From the NCBI RefSeq assembly GCF_000247695.1, contig NW_004624842.1, positions 5,667,899 through 5,731,898 on the forward strand: a stretch of DNA of 64,000 bases, in the 5' to 3' direction. Source of the stretch: Heterocephalus glaber (lineage: Eukaryota; Chordata; Mammalia; Rodentia; Bathyergidae). Positions 43,966-54,544 of this stretch are shown piece after piece. The notes under the pieces were generated by a model. That model saw only the letters and a list, made by a program, of their open reading frames with translations. It did no database searches and was not told the DNA's origin. The stretch's first letter is position 1, and the number at the start of each line of letters is the position of its first letter. The position numbers and the translations under genes are program-made.

Positions 43966-44139
43966 AAACAATGAGCTAGAAAGAGCAGAGTAACAGACGA
44001 GGCCGGATGAAGAGAGACCAGCCAGAACAATGGCTGCACCTGGTGTTGGGAGCAGAGGGACAGAGCCGGCACGTGCCCGCCGGCAGCAGAGGGCACATCT
44101 GTCACCCAAAGCAGCCCATCCCCCAGCTCTACCAGCAGG
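43966..44139 (+). other. Candidate exon on the plus strand, antisense to CBFA2T2
   Basis: A GC-rich island of 174 bp in AT-rich intron is bounded by a good acceptor (gctaatttcctacag) and a perfect donor (CAGCAGG|gtaagt). A short frame MAAPGVGSRGTEPARARRQ begins at 44032 and would run through the donor. I recognise no protein in it. It may be an internal exon of an antisense long non-coding RNA, an exon-trap artefact, or the relic of a GC-rich regulatory element. On the minus strand the same island has weaker splice-like sites. Confidence 0.3.
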
Positions 44140-44429
44140 GTAAGTGATGAAGGGTCTCTAAACATTAACAGCTTGCCACACAGCAACAGGTTTGAGTTTT
44201 TAAGACTGCTGCATTCTCTACATGCACTCTTCTCTCATGACTAAGAATTAGTTAAAGCAGCAGGGTTGGTTTCCTGTCAATCTAAAGTGAGGCATACTAC
44301 AAATACATACATACACACACACACAACACATTTTAAGTAAGTCTCTTGGTTATTGTGGCCTCAGTGTTTTGAGAGACTAAGAAAAATCACATGAAATGAT
44401 AAATCTTGAGTATGCAGCAAGTATCATAC

Positions 44430-44540
44430 TAGTTACTAATTTAATCCCTGGAACTCATTTTTACTCCTATTTTACAGGTGAGAAAACTGAGGCTTGGAGA
44501 AGACAGTTACATTAGTTAATGGTTCCATAGCTAATGCCAA
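44430..44540 (+). repeat. MIR fragment
   Basis: attttacaggtgagaaaact followed by gaggcttggaga; the POMP copy landed just after it. Confidence 0.65.
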
Positions 44541-44565
44541 AGCCCACATATAATACTTCATTGCC

Positions 44566-45239
44566 GGGGCCAGCTGATGGTAACCAAACTGAGAGGCTGT
44601 TCACAGAGTGGGCTGAAGATGAATACCAGAGGACTTGGATCTCAGCTAAAGGACAGTATTCCATCCAGTTACTGAACTTTCAGCAAAGTGGGCCTTTTGA
44701 AAGTCATGATCTTCTGCAGAAAGGTTTTTCTTGTGCGAAAAATGAACTATTACCAAGTCATCCTCTTGAATTATCAGAAAAAAATTGCCAATTATGGATT
44801 TGGATGATCTAGCTTTGACCTCTTAAGCCTTGGATTTTCAAGTTTCTGAGGGACAGACATATCCACTAGCCACAGTTCCAGCTCAACCAAGATAAAATGA
44901 ATTTTTCTACACTAAGGAACATCCAGGGTCTCTTTGCTCCTCTAAAATTACAAATGGAATTCAAGTCAGTACAACAGGTTCGGCGTCTTCCATTTCTTTC
45001 AAGCTCAAACCTTTCATTGGATATTTTGAGGGGTAATGATGAGACCATCAGATTTAAAGATATTCTCAATGATCCATCACAGAGTGAACTCTGGGGGAAC
45101 CACACTTGATGGTGGAATATAAACTTGGTTTACTGTGATACATGTGCTGTTCATGAAGCAGAGGGGCTGTTGTGATAGCTGTCTTTTGTTATAGTTTGAT
45201 GTATACAACATTAAAAGTACTGACACAGGAGGAAAAAAA
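44566..45239 (+). pseudogene. POMP: POMP processed pseudogene (proteasome maturation protein)
   Basis: An intronless copy of the mRNA for POMP, the chaperone that brings beta subunits to the half-proteasome. Recognisable reading pieces are SGPFESHDLLQKGFSCAKN, ELLPSHPLELSEKN, then MNFSTLRNIQGLFAPLKLQM and SSSNLSLDILRGNDETI. The start codon region is at 44619 (atgaataccagaggacttgg). The frame is broken by small indels near 44660 and 45100 and by an 89-bp extra block at 44787-44875. The 3' UTR keeps ttaaaagtactgacaca and a short poly-A at 45232-45240. A 14-bp duplication aatacttcattgcc flanks it (44552-44565 and 45240-45253), the mark of L1-driven retroposition. It lies antisense in the CBFA2T2 intron and is not expected to make protein. 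Confidence 0.95.
44787..44875 (+). other. 89-bp extra segment inside the POMP retrocopy
   Basis: The block starts after aaaaaaatt and ends ccactagccacag just before ttccagctcaaccaag, where the normal mRNA runs on directly. It ends in CAG, has no flanking duplication and no SINE similarity, and contains stop codons. A cassette or cryptic exon of the parent transcript that was spliced in before reverse transcription fits best; a later unrelated insertion is the alternative. Confidence 0.6.
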
Positions 45240-45478
45240 AATACTTCATTGCCTTTCTTCTACCTGTCCTACCAGAACCAAATGAAAATTCATATCCTAT
45301 TTACTTTAGCTCCAGTAATGAGGCAACTCCAGATAATATGTACATATACATGTTCTACACAAAACTGCACCTTGCCTTGTCAGGCATCTCTAACAAGCTG
45401 CTCAAGATTAAATGGTAACAGGATTTCTACTAGCCATTGCTTTAAACAAAGCATAAAGATATGCTTTTGCAGGTTTTG

Positions 45479-45600
45479 TTTGGGCTTTCTTGTTTCTTTG
45501 CAGTACTGGGGATTGACCCAAAGCTTTTGCACTGAACTACATCTCCAGCCCCTTCTTTTTTTTGGTACCGGGGATCGAACTCAGGTCCTTGTGCTTGTGC
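45479..45600 (-). repeat. Composite ID-dID unit
   Basis: On the minus strand a 5'-truncated ID (45600-45557) is followed by a dID (45552-45494). The pair is bounded by an 18-bp repeat atgcttttgcaggttttg at 45461 and 45601, so both seem to have moved together. Confidence 0.8.
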
Positions 45601-45703
45601 ATGCTTTTGCAGGTTTTGACATGCTGTAGAAAAATACATTCGTATACATTCTAAATTCCTTAGCATAAATGGGTCACCATATAGTTCTTAAAAGTTAAAT
45701 GCT

Positions 45704-45798
45704 GGGGCTGGGGATTAGCCTAGTGGCACTGTGCCTGCCTTGTAAGCGTAAGGTCCTGTGTTCAATCCTTGGTACGGGGGACGGGGGTGGGGGGGGCA
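45704..45798 (+). repeat. ID SINE type C
   Basis: Tail replaced by a G-rich run; ttaaatgct on both sides. Confidence 0.92.
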
Positions 45799-46152
45799 CA
45801 AAACATTAAATGCTGTTTGGGAAGCCCATCATCCAGTGAGAATATAACAACCAGTTACAACAGGTTGTTTTTCTGCAAGAAACAGCTACCACTAGCTACT
45901 TTATTTACTGACTTGAAGGAAAAATTAACCTACATAGTACTTCGGAGTAGGAACCTTTATCAACTGCAGCTTCCTGGTATATAAACCACAAATTTAAGAA
46001 GGGTATGTATATGTGTAGGTAAGTGTCTCCGAAGCAAACAACTCTTCTCAGATTTGGAAAAACAGCAACAGCTAGCCCTACTTCAAAACACAGGAGCAAT
46101 TAACAGTGTAACTATGCATTTGACAACACCTAATTTAAATCACAGTGATCCA

Positions 46153-46238
46153 GGCCCGGGATGTAGTTCAGTGGTGTCACGCCTGCCTGACAAGCTTAAG
46201 GTCCTGAGTTCAATCCCTGGTAATGGAAAAATCAATCA
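46153..46238 (+). repeat. ID SINE type C
   Basis: Perfect 14-bp TSD atcacagtgatcca at 46139 and 46239. Confidence 0.95.
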
Positions 46239-46541
46239 ATCACAGTGATCCACCAGCTATACTTCCAAACATGAGGAGTCCAAATCCTTCTTGTCTCCCC
46301 ATATTCTGTTCATATGTAACTTCCTCCATGAAAACTGTTTCTTTAGTTGGTACTAATTTTTAGGACTCACCTCTTTTGTGCATTTATGTGTACATTATCT
46401 CCTCTATGAAATTTCATCATTTTTTATCTCAACATATTATCTATCACACAACAGCCAATCAACAAAATGTTTGTAAATTGGGACTGGTGGCACACTGGGA
46501 GCGCGGGGGGGGGGGGCGCTAGTGAAAAGAAGAAGAGAAGA

Positions 46542-46609
46542 AAATGGCCTGGAGATGTAGTTCAGTAAGAAGACCCTGGATTCAATCCCCACTACTACCA
46601 AAAAAAAAA
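46542..46609 (+). repeat. dID-like monomer
   Basis: ggcctggagatgtagttcag; a G13 run precedes it at 46505. Confidence 0.75.
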
Positions 46610-46762
46610 GTCTGCAAAGTAAATGTCCTGGAAATCCAGAACACAATTCTGACCTAACCTCGGCCACCAAGTAGAGTTTTTTAACTTTGGTCCAGGCAGA
46701 CTTTTTACCATCCTATTACCTTTCCTTCAACTTTACTTACAGGTACAATAAATAGTACATTT

Positions 46763-46910
46763 GAGCCAGGAATGGTGGCACATACCTGTAATCTCAGCAC
46801 TCCGGAGGCTGAGGCAGAAAGATTGCCACAAGTTTGAGGCCAGCATAGGCTACACAGTGAGTTCAAGGCCAGCCTAAACTACATAGCCAGATTCTGTCTC
46901 AAAAAACAAA
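46763..46910 (+). repeat. B1 SINE
   Basis: Full length; tail (CAAAA)n. Confidence 0.88.
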
Positions 46911-47120
46911 ACAAAACAAAAAAAAACCAATAGTAATTTTTTTTTAAGTACACCAGATAAGATCATCAATAAATTTCTTTCCAATCCTAACACTGTCAAT
47001 AGGTCATCACTGGGGACTTAGGAGTACTTCTAGGTCTGAATGACCTTAAAATGACCATCAATGAACTGTCTCAAACAATCTTTCAGATCTACTTGAATTT
47101 TTGTACTTGTGTATAAAACC

Positions 47121-47251
47121 AGCTGCATATGGTGGCATACTCCCATAATTCCAACACTCAGTAGGCTGAGGCAAGAGGATGACTGCAAGTTCTAAGACCA
47201 GCCTGAACTACACAGTGAACTACATAGTGAAAATCTGTCTCAAAAATACCC
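47121..47251 (+). repeat. B1 SINE, rearranged
   Basis: Second duplicated block shortened (tgaactacatagtgaa). Confidence 0.8.
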
Positions 47252-47269
47252 CCGCCCCACCCCCAAAAC

Positions 47270-47435
47270 CGTATCAAATCCCAGAATTCTGGGAAGCTGA
47301 GGCAGAAAGATTGCAAATTCCCAAATCTGAGCTCAGCCTGGGAAACATAGTGATACTCTGTTTCAAAATAAAAAACAAGGGCTGGGAATATAGCTCAGTA
47401 GCAAAGGGACAGGGTTAAATCCTGGGGGTGGGGGT
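47270..47435 (+). repeat. B1-dID dimer
   Basis: gggctgggaatatagctcag is the dID head. Confidence 0.8.
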
Positions 47436-47441
47436 CCCTGA

Positions 47442-47610
47442 GGGCTGAGTGTGTAACTAAGTGGTAGAGGCTGTGTTTAAACCTCAGCACCGAGGCCCGG
47501 GATTTAGCTCAGTGGTTTTGCCACCTGCTGCTCAAGCACAAGGACCTGAGTTGGATCCCCGGTACCAAAAAAAAAAAAAATCTAAACCCCAGCACCAAAA
47601 TAAGACAAAA
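47442..47610 (+). repeat. dID monomer, split
   Basis: gggctgagtgtgtaactaag; interrupted by the ID at 47494. Confidence 0.75.
47494..47580 (+). repeat. ID SINE type B inside a dID
   Basis: taaacctcagcaccg / taaaccccagcacca flank it. Confidence 0.94.
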
Positions 47611-47856
47611 CCAAAAAGTATTCCAAGTGTGGACAACGTGGTATAAAATCCTTTTTTAGGTTCTCCACAGTAGACTGCAGCTCACACTCACTTCCAGTAT
47701 TAAGTTCTTTTGTCCCCACTTATCCCTAGGAACATAATGTCAACAGTTTGCTGACTGAAAGAGCACCATGTAAATTCAATGTGATCCCTATATCTTCTCA
47801 AATATTCAAACAAGCCCCAAAGATGCTGAAAACCTCACCTATCAAAACATGAACCC

Positions 47857-47974
47857 CCTCCAGGTGTGGTGGCACACATCTGACATCCTAGCACTCAGGA
47901 GATTTAGGCAAGAGGATCATGAGTTCAAGGCCAGCCTAAGACTATACGGTGAGACCCTGTCTCCAAAAAAAAAT
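47857..47974 (+). repeat. B1 SINE
   Basis: ccaggtgtggtggcacacat. Confidence 0.85.
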
Positions 47975-48017
47975 CTCTAATTTTTTTACTCATTTAGTCC
48001 ATTTGTTTTTTGGGGGG

Positions 48018-48098
48018 TTTTTTTGGTACTGGGGATGGAAGTTGAGACCTTGCACTTGCAAGGCAGGCAGTGGCACCACTGAACTAAACTCCCGGCCC
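48018..48098 (-). repeat. ID SINE type C
   Basis: tagtccatt / aagtccatt flank it. Confidence 0.92.
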
Positions 48099-48122
48099 CA
48101 AGTCCATTAGGAATAAAAGAAT

Positions 48123-48218
48123 GCTTAGTAACTTAGTGAGACCCTGTCTCAAATTAAAAAAAAAAAAAATCTGGGACTATAATTCAGTGTAAAGGCCCTG
48201 GCGTTTAATCCAGTACTG
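48123..48218 (+). repeat. B1 3' end plus dID
   Basis: B1 tail is A13; dID ends aatccagtactg. Confidence 0.78.
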
Positions 48219-48272
48219 AAATGAATGAATGAAACCCTCTAAAAAGGCTCATTTAAAAAGCGCCCTAAGGAG

Positions 48273-48527
48273 GGACAGGCTTGGTGGTGCACGTCTATAA
48301 TTCCAGGACTTGGGAGGCTGAGACAAGAGGATCACAAGTTTGAGGCCAGCTTGGGATACACAGTGAATTCAAAGCCAGCCTGAACTACAACAGTGAGGCC
48401 GACCCTGTCTCAAAAAACCCAAACCAAAAACAAACCAAAAAGTACCTTAAGGGCTGGGGATGTAGCTCAGTGATAAAGCACCTGCCTAGCATGTATACAG
48501 TGCTGGATTCAATCCCCAGCACAGGAG
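48273..48527 (+). repeat. B1 plus complete dID
   Basis: The dID keeps gtgataaagcacctgcctag, the ancestral ID centre lost in the young copies. Confidence 0.85.
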
Positions 48528-48948
48528 GATATGGTGTGCCCTCCATCTCAAGAAATCTTACTATAAAATTAAAGGAAGTGAGTAGTACTGTACTGTTCTC
48601 TTAAAATACTCAACTAATAGGCTGAAGAACTTTAAGGATAAAAATATTTTTTTAAGTACCTATTTGAGAAATTACAGAATCTTCAAGTGAGAGGAACAAT
48701 TCCAAGAAAACTGACAAAGCAGTACAATTTAGTACCTCATTCCCTACTCAGGTGTAGTCTGACAGGTTCATTTGTATTATATAATACTGAGAATGCTTTC
48801 CAAACTCTATAACCATAGAGAGTCTTAGCCAAGATGACACATCATTTACCACATACAGCTGATCTGGGAAGTGAGTACAACAAGAGGAAAGGTACCCTGA
48901 AAACAAGAGCTTCAGGCTCAAGTTGAAGGTTAAAGATGCAAACAGTTG

Positions 48949-49037
48949 CCCTTGGGATGTACCTCAGTGGTAAAGCATTTGTCCCGAATGCACAAGGCCC
49001 TAGATTCAATCCCTAGTACCACCAACCCCCCCCCCCC
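48949..49037 (+). repeat. dID-like monomer with C tract
   Basis: gtggtaaagcatttgtcccg; ends in about eleven C. Confidence 0.75.
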
Positions 49038-49082
49038 AAGACAAAGGTTAAGAAACTTACTGAAATAGAAAAATAACATCTA

Positions 49083-49182
49083 GGGCTGGGGATTTAGCTC
49101 AGTGGTTTCGTCGCCTGCTACGCAAGCAGCAAGGACCCGAGTTCGATCCCCGGTACCAAAAACAAAACAAAACAAAACAAAA
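49083..49182 (+). repeat. ID SINE type B
   Basis: Tail (CAAAA)n; TSD aaaataacatctag. Confidence 0.95.
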
Positions 49183-50135
49183 AATAACATCTAGGAACTT
49201 TTAAAATTAACTTGTATGACTTCTATGTGCTAGATAAATTTTACCCAATAACACGAGTCAGGATTACACAAAAACAGGGGCGACAAGAGAATAGTAGGTT
49301 GCTAAAAGTGAGACAATTAGTGAATAATGGCTATATAGTATGTGTAACTCCCAAATTCATGTTCTTCCCATAAGTATCTGGATTTGGAAGCCTCAAAAAC
49401 ATAATGAATACAGTAACGGGGGAAAAGAACAACAACAAAAAACAGCGGAAAGTCAAACTAGGCATTACAAATCAATAAAGACTACAAAACAAGGTAGTTA
49501 CATTTGTGTGAATTCCCTAAACTCATAATAGGAAATAGAAGAAAACACCATAGGAGCAAAATGTAACCAAAAGGAGCTAAGCGTGTCTAAATGAAGAGAT
49601 ATTAGTTTTACGGCAATCTCTTATAGTTATAAAATTTGCCTGAATGCACTGAAATAAAATCTGACAATAAGAAAGTGTTCTATAAGCCATCTCTTTAACA
49701 TTGCTTATTTGTATTAAAGGCATACTTAAGAGGAACAAAATTCCCTCAAAACATCACAGAAGGCTCCAATGTGGAATGGCTTACAGAAATATTTGCGGAA
49801 CTACTTTTCTACCTGTAGAATTCTTTTTTTAATTTTAGTATATGTTTGCAATACATAATAATTGTAATCATCTTCTAACTGTAGATTTAATATATTTTAT
49901 CTGATTATTAACTCAACTTTCCATTCAAAAAAGCATGGCACTCAAATATAAAGGTGGCAACTGAAAAATGAGATAGAAATATTAACAAAATGAAGCACCA
50001 AACTGAACTGAGTAGTTACAGGCTGCTTTAACTCATCACATATCAAGAAATCCTCACATAATTCAATAACTAGAAAGCTTGGAAAGACAGAGAACTGTGC
50101 ACATTAACCCCAAAACTAAATTAAAATGTACTTAC
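49183..50135. other. SINE-free intron next to candidate first exon
   Basis: Unique AT-rich DNA; no gene. Confidence 0.45.
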
Positions 50136-50480
50136 CGATAGCCCAGATTAAAACAATCCAGATTCTTAAGACACCAAATTTATTAGAAATAGATATTAAA
50201 AAGCTCCGTTTTTTCTCCTCCTAATCTTCAAAGCCCAATCGGAGACCAGCCTTCTTCCTCCTTTCATTAGCTGGACATGTGTCAGCTCTCTCACATCTGC
50301 GATTTCTCACTGACTAGAGCTGCCTGTCCCATTCCAGGGAAACACAGATGGATCCCAGATGGGAAGGTCCTGCCAAACAGACCAGCTCTTCACCTTGCCA
50401 GAATCCCCAGATACAGTCAGTCTCTCTGTCTTTTTCTCCCTCCCTCCTGCTTCCTCTCTCCACTACCCCTCCAAGCCTCC
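50136..50480 (-). other. CBFA2T2: Candidate alternative non-coding first exon of CBFA2T2
   Basis: On the minus strand a strong donor, GGGCTATCG|gtaagt, occurs at 50135. Upstream lies a SINE-free, purine-rich leader (runs of gagagaggaagcaggaggg near 50440) in an intron otherwise packed with repeats. Read in the phase needed by the exon at 19468, the last part is open but has no ATG before a TGA near 50230, so it could act only as a 5' UTR and translation would start at the MPGSPVEVK methionine. The upstream end is a guess. It could instead be a chance donor or an exon of an unrelated non-coding transcript. Confidence 0.4.
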
Positions 50481-50560
50481 CTGTTACCAGGGCTCTTTGC
50501 CAGCTGATGTCACTAAGTACACACCTCCTAGTGGCTCCTGGCCAATCTGACATTAACTTG
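50481..50560 (-). promoter_or_regulatory. Possible promoter elements upstream of the candidate first exon
   Basis: Reading on the minus strand, this unique stretch holds an inverted CCAAT box (cagattggccagg near 50535), a CRE/AP-1-like site (gtgacatcagctg near 50505) that overlaps an E-box CAGCTG, and half of an RFX-type X-box (ccctggtaac near 50485). No TATA box or CpG island is visible. The grouping next to a splice-competent leader suggests a tissue-restricted promoter, but it is inference from motifs only. Confidence 0.25.
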
Positions 50561-51306
50561 TTAAATACGTGTAATTTGTTTATGGCTGACAATAACAGCA
50601 AGGATACTGTGCAAAACCTATCTTTGCAAGTCCCTAGTGGAATAACATGTAGAGACACACACAGACACACAGACTCACATTTTTTTTAGAACATTCAAAT
50701 GTTTAGCAATCACCATTTAAAGTCCTACATATTGTCTGGTTCCCACTATTGTTTAATAGCCTCTGCTCTTTAATTTTAAAATGCTATAATTTTAAAATCC
50801 TTCATAAAATGAATTATTAAAAATGTGTTTTGAACATGTAATTAGATAAAACAAAAAGTTGCAAATTAATTTGGGGACTATAAACAGAAATGTATGTAAA
50901 TGATTCACACAAGCTGCTTCTCAAATCCAGTCTTGGTAGCATTGCAAAATTGGCACGTGATTAAAATAAGACAATGCAGGCAACATGGTTCTGGTGCTGT
51001 AAAGATTATAAATCAAGGATGGGGACACAATGCAAAAATTGTTTTAAAACAAAACAAATATTAATGTGAGGATTAACAATGTTTAACATTAAAAGAACTG
51101 CTGATACAAGTTTCAACAATACCAGCAAAAATAAAAAACACTTTTGGGGCAATTATTTCAAGAATACAGATAGAAGAACACAAGATGAGAGTTTAATTCT
51201 TTATACCCCCTAAGAGCTAGCATGTACTAGTTACTTGGTCAGCTTCTACTGAACAAAAATTGGTAATTGAAACTGACACTGCCCTATAGTTATACAAGAC
51301 GTTATC
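50561..51306. other. SINE-free flank upstream of candidate first exon
   Basis: Unique AT-rich DNA; no gene. Confidence 0.45.
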
Positions 51307-51585
51307 AAAACCAGACATGGTGGCACATGCCTATAACCCCAGCAGTCCGGAAGGCTAAGGCAGGAGGTTCACAAGTTCAAGCCTAGCCTAGCCAACTTAT
51401 CAATTTAGCAAGACCCTGCCTCAAAATAAAAACTAAAAAAGGGCTGAGTGCGGTGGCATATGCATGTAATCCCAGCACTTGGGAGGCTAAGGCAGGAGGA
51501 TAGCCATGAGTTTGAGGCCAACCTGGGCTATATAGTGATGATTATATTAAGACTAGCCTGAACTACAAGGTGAGACGCTGTCTCG
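51307..51585 (+). repeat. Two B1 SINEs in tandem
   Basis: 51307-51432 lacks the duplication; 51441-51585 has it. Confidence 0.85.
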
Positions 51586-51586
51586 A

Positions 51587-51670
<84 letters not shown>

Positions 51671-51672
51671 AA
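51586..51672. repeat. (GAAA)n microsatellite
   Basis: About 21 pure GAAA units grown from the tail of the B1 at 51441. Confidence 0.98.
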
Positions 51673-51879
51673 CAGGAGGGGGAGAAAGAGTAGTTGTAAT
51701 CCTCTAATTCTCAATTTTCTATCATACTTGGGCTATGTGGAACCTGCAAACAATTTTTGTCATGGCAATTTTAGGCAAATAAAAAAGGATGATTATTTCT
51801 GTCTAGGGCAATGTTATGACTAGATTTCAGGCTTTCAGTTCATCCCAGGGGTTGTGGTAATAAAAGAGGTACTAATAAT

Positions 51880-52030
51880 GGTAGCAGCAGGTCGAGTGCT
51901 TATCATTGACTGCTAAGTGTCAGACTACCCTCACTCCCTGAATCACCACAAAGGTCTATTCTACAGGGCCTGGAAGGCAGGCATTATTTCTCAATTTTAC
52001 AGCTAAATATGGATTAACAGCCAGACCACT
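51880..52030 (+). repeat. MIR fragment
   Basis: gctaagtgtcagactaccct and attatttctcaattttacag lie in MIR order. Confidence 0.6.
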
Positions 52031-52077
52031 ATACTTTTATTGTCAACTAGGAAACTAAATCCAAAGATCCCAGTGAA

Positions 52078-52203
52078 GCAAGGCACAGTGGTGTACTCCT
52101 TCAGTCCCAGGTACTCAAGACACTGAAGCAGGAGGATCACTTGAGCCCAGGAGCTTGAGGCCAGCCTGGGCAACATAGTGACATCCCATCTCAAAAAAAC
52201 AAA
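52078..52203 (+). repeat. Old pB1/Alu-like monomer
   Basis: tcacttgagcccaggagctt is the 7SL-like centre. Confidence 0.75.
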
Positions 52204-52210
52204 AACCAAA

Positions 52211-52347
52211 ACCTCTGAGGCTGAGCCAGGAGGATTTCAAGTCCAAGCCCAACTCAGACAATTTATAGCTTAGGGAAACCCGATCTCAAAAAATAAAAAA
52301 GGGTTACAAAGTAGCTTAGTATGAAGGCCTGTGTTCAATCCTGGCCA
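52211..52347 (+). repeat. B1-dID dimer
   Basis: B1 head missing; dID ends ttcaatcctggcc. Confidence 0.78.
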
Positions 52348-52502
52348 GGGGGGGACCCCTACTGATTGTCCTGAATTACTTATTCTGTGTTTTGGAGGAA
52401 ACCAGTCACCATATCACAAAGACACTCAAGCAACCCTAACAGGTCCATCCAATGATGAAATCCCAGTCAGTATCAACTTGTTTGCTATGCAGTAAGCAAT
52501 AT

Positions 52503-52532
52503 GTGTGTGGTGTGGTGTGGTGTGGTGGGGGT
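52503..52532. repeat. (TGTGG)n short tandem repeat
   Basis: tgtggtgtggtgtggtgtgg, about five units, next to a diverged ID-like fragment (tactggggattgagggtctc). Confidence 0.85.
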
Positions 52533-52567
52533 ACTGGGGATTGAGGGTCTCAAACATGCTAGACAAG

Positions 52568-52650
52568 TGTGGTGGTATAGCTCAGGTACTCAGGAGACTA
52601 AGCAAGAGGACCACTTAAACCTAGGAGTTTCAAGCAGCTCGGGCAGTGTT
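52568..52650 (+). repeat. B1-like fragment
   Basis: Abuts the MaLR LTR. Confidence 0.6.
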
Positions 52651-52651
52651 T

Positions 52652-53085
52652 AAATTACTTCTCTCATTGCTGAAACAAAATACCCAATATTCACAAGAGG
52701 GGAAAGGTTTATGTAGCTCACAGTTTATGTACTTAAATTATGTAGTTATGCAGTTAAGTTTATGTAGCTCAAAGAGTCCATAGTTGGCTGGCTCCGAGGC
52801 AGGTTAGCATGGCAGAAGAGAAACAGTCCATGGCAGGCAGAAGACAGCAAAAGCAAGCAAGGGACAAAAGGCACTTAGCTCTCTTTCTGTCCCTTATATT
52901 TTATCCAGGCAGGGTTGGAGCACCCTTAATCCTATCTAGAACTGTGCCAAACCTATCAGTAATCACACATCCTTAACACCAGCATCACACACTCTAGATC
53001 AAGCCAACTCCGAAAAAGCCCCCACCTAGACCATGAGGCTTTGGAGGGACATCTAAACACAAGACATAACATTCTGTCCCCCTTA
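52652..53085 (-). repeat. MaLR LTR (3' LTR of the antisense element)
   Basis: Shares tagatgtcccyccaaagcct and the later gtttggcac block with the solo LTR at 27370, so both belong to one family. Confidence 0.8.
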
Positions 53086-53090
53086 CCGGG

Positions 53091-53165
53091 TATTTAACTC
53101 AGTGGTTCCAGCACCTGCCTTGCAACCACAAGGTCCTGAGTTCGATCCTCCGTACAAGAAAACAC
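53091..53165 (+). repeat. ID SINE type A in MaLR
   Basis: Sits at the LTR-internal border; attctgtc / attctgcc flank the region. Confidence 0.9.
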
Positions 53166-53808
53166 CACAAAAACCAAAAAAAATTCTGCCTCTGGCCCCC
53201 CAAAAACCCATGTATATCCCCTTTATGCAAAAGGCATTTAGTCCATCTCTAAAAGTTGCCAAATCCTAAAAGTTTCAGCACTGCTGAGAAGTCCAACTCC
53301 AAAATCTCCTCTGAGATTTATGGCAAACTCTTAGCTGCAAGCCCCTATACCAATGAAAAGAAAGTTAAACACTTTCAACATTCAATGGCACAAGATAGAC
53401 ATTTCTATTCCAAAAGATACACAGAAGGGGACAGAAAGGAATGGGACCAAAGCATGTCCAAAATCCAGCAGGGCAAACTAAGTCCTGTAGTTCCAACATC
53501 CTAGGCAATCTATGATGTGAACTCCAAAGGACTTGGGGTGGCTCCACCCCTACAGCACTTCCAGTGGTTGTAGCTCCCAGGGCTTCTCTATTGGGCAGGC
53601 TCTGCTCCCTTCTTGCAGTTTTCCTCAGATGATCCACGCTCTTGGATTCTCCAAACTTCTGGGGTCTCCACTGTACCTTTGGCTTCACAATCTCGGCTTC
53701 GCACACTGCTCTCTCAGGGGCACACTGCCTAGCCTCTCAGGCCTTCTTCTGAAATCTACGTGGAAGCCCTCCTGACCCCCCAACTCTTGCATTCTCCATG
53801 TACCGAAG

Positions 53809-53896
53809 GGGTCCCGGGATTTAGCTCAGTGGTTTTGCCGCCTGCTGCACAAGTACAAGGACCCGAGTTCGATCCCCAGTACCCCCCCCAAAAAAA
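53809..53896 (+). repeat. ID SINE type B in MaLR internal
   Basis: ctccatgtaccgaa / ttccatgtaccgaa flank it. Confidence 0.94.
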
Positions 53897-54459
53897 GTTC
53901 ATTCCATGTACCGAAAACCAGCACCCATGTGGATGATGCCAAGGTCTGCTGCCAGCTGGAGCAGTAACCAGGCTTCCTTCTCTCTTGGCTTTAGGGGTCC
54001 AGTGCCTCTGAGCCAAATCCCAAAGGAACCACTTCCCTAGGCTGCTGCCATTCTGGAACATGGTGCTCTTGAGCTCTCATCTCAAAGGAGTCTTTCAACT
54101 TTGCAACTCTGAGGCTGCAAGGTTGTTCTGCTGGTTCTTGTGATCTCCTCAGGCCATCTTTTCTGTTGTCTTCTACTGAAGTACATGGCTTTTTCTTTCT
54201 AGTCTTTTCAGTGACCAATTTCTCCTCTCTTTCATCTTTGCAGGCCCCAACTTTATTAGAGCTTCTTTTCTGGCCAAATTCAAAATGTTTTAAATCATTA
54301 TGCTGGGCTCTTTTCTCTTGATTTTCAACATGAATCTGGCTACAAGCCCCCAACAGTAGCCATACCACCACCCCAACATTAGACTGTCTTGAAACTTTTT
54401 CTGAAAGATTAATTAGGCCACCACTCTTAGTCTCAGGTAAGTTTAAGAGCAAAATGTAA

Positions 54460-54544
54460 GGGCTGGGGATTTAGCTCAGTGGTTCTGCCGCCTGCCTTGC
54501 AAGCGCAAGGACCTGAGTTCGATCCCCGGTACCAAAAAAAAAAA
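54460..54544 (+). repeat. ID SINE type A in MaLR internal
   Basis: TSD aagagcaaaatg on both sides. Confidence 0.95.

Noticed and set aside
43917..44186. Minus-strand 89-codon frame MLCGKLLMFRDPSSL
   Set aside because: No known protein and weaker splice sites than on the plus strand.
54290..54452. Active retroviral gene in the MaLR
   Set aside because: MaLR elements lack functional pol or env and no conserved motif is present; only an open stretch is noted.
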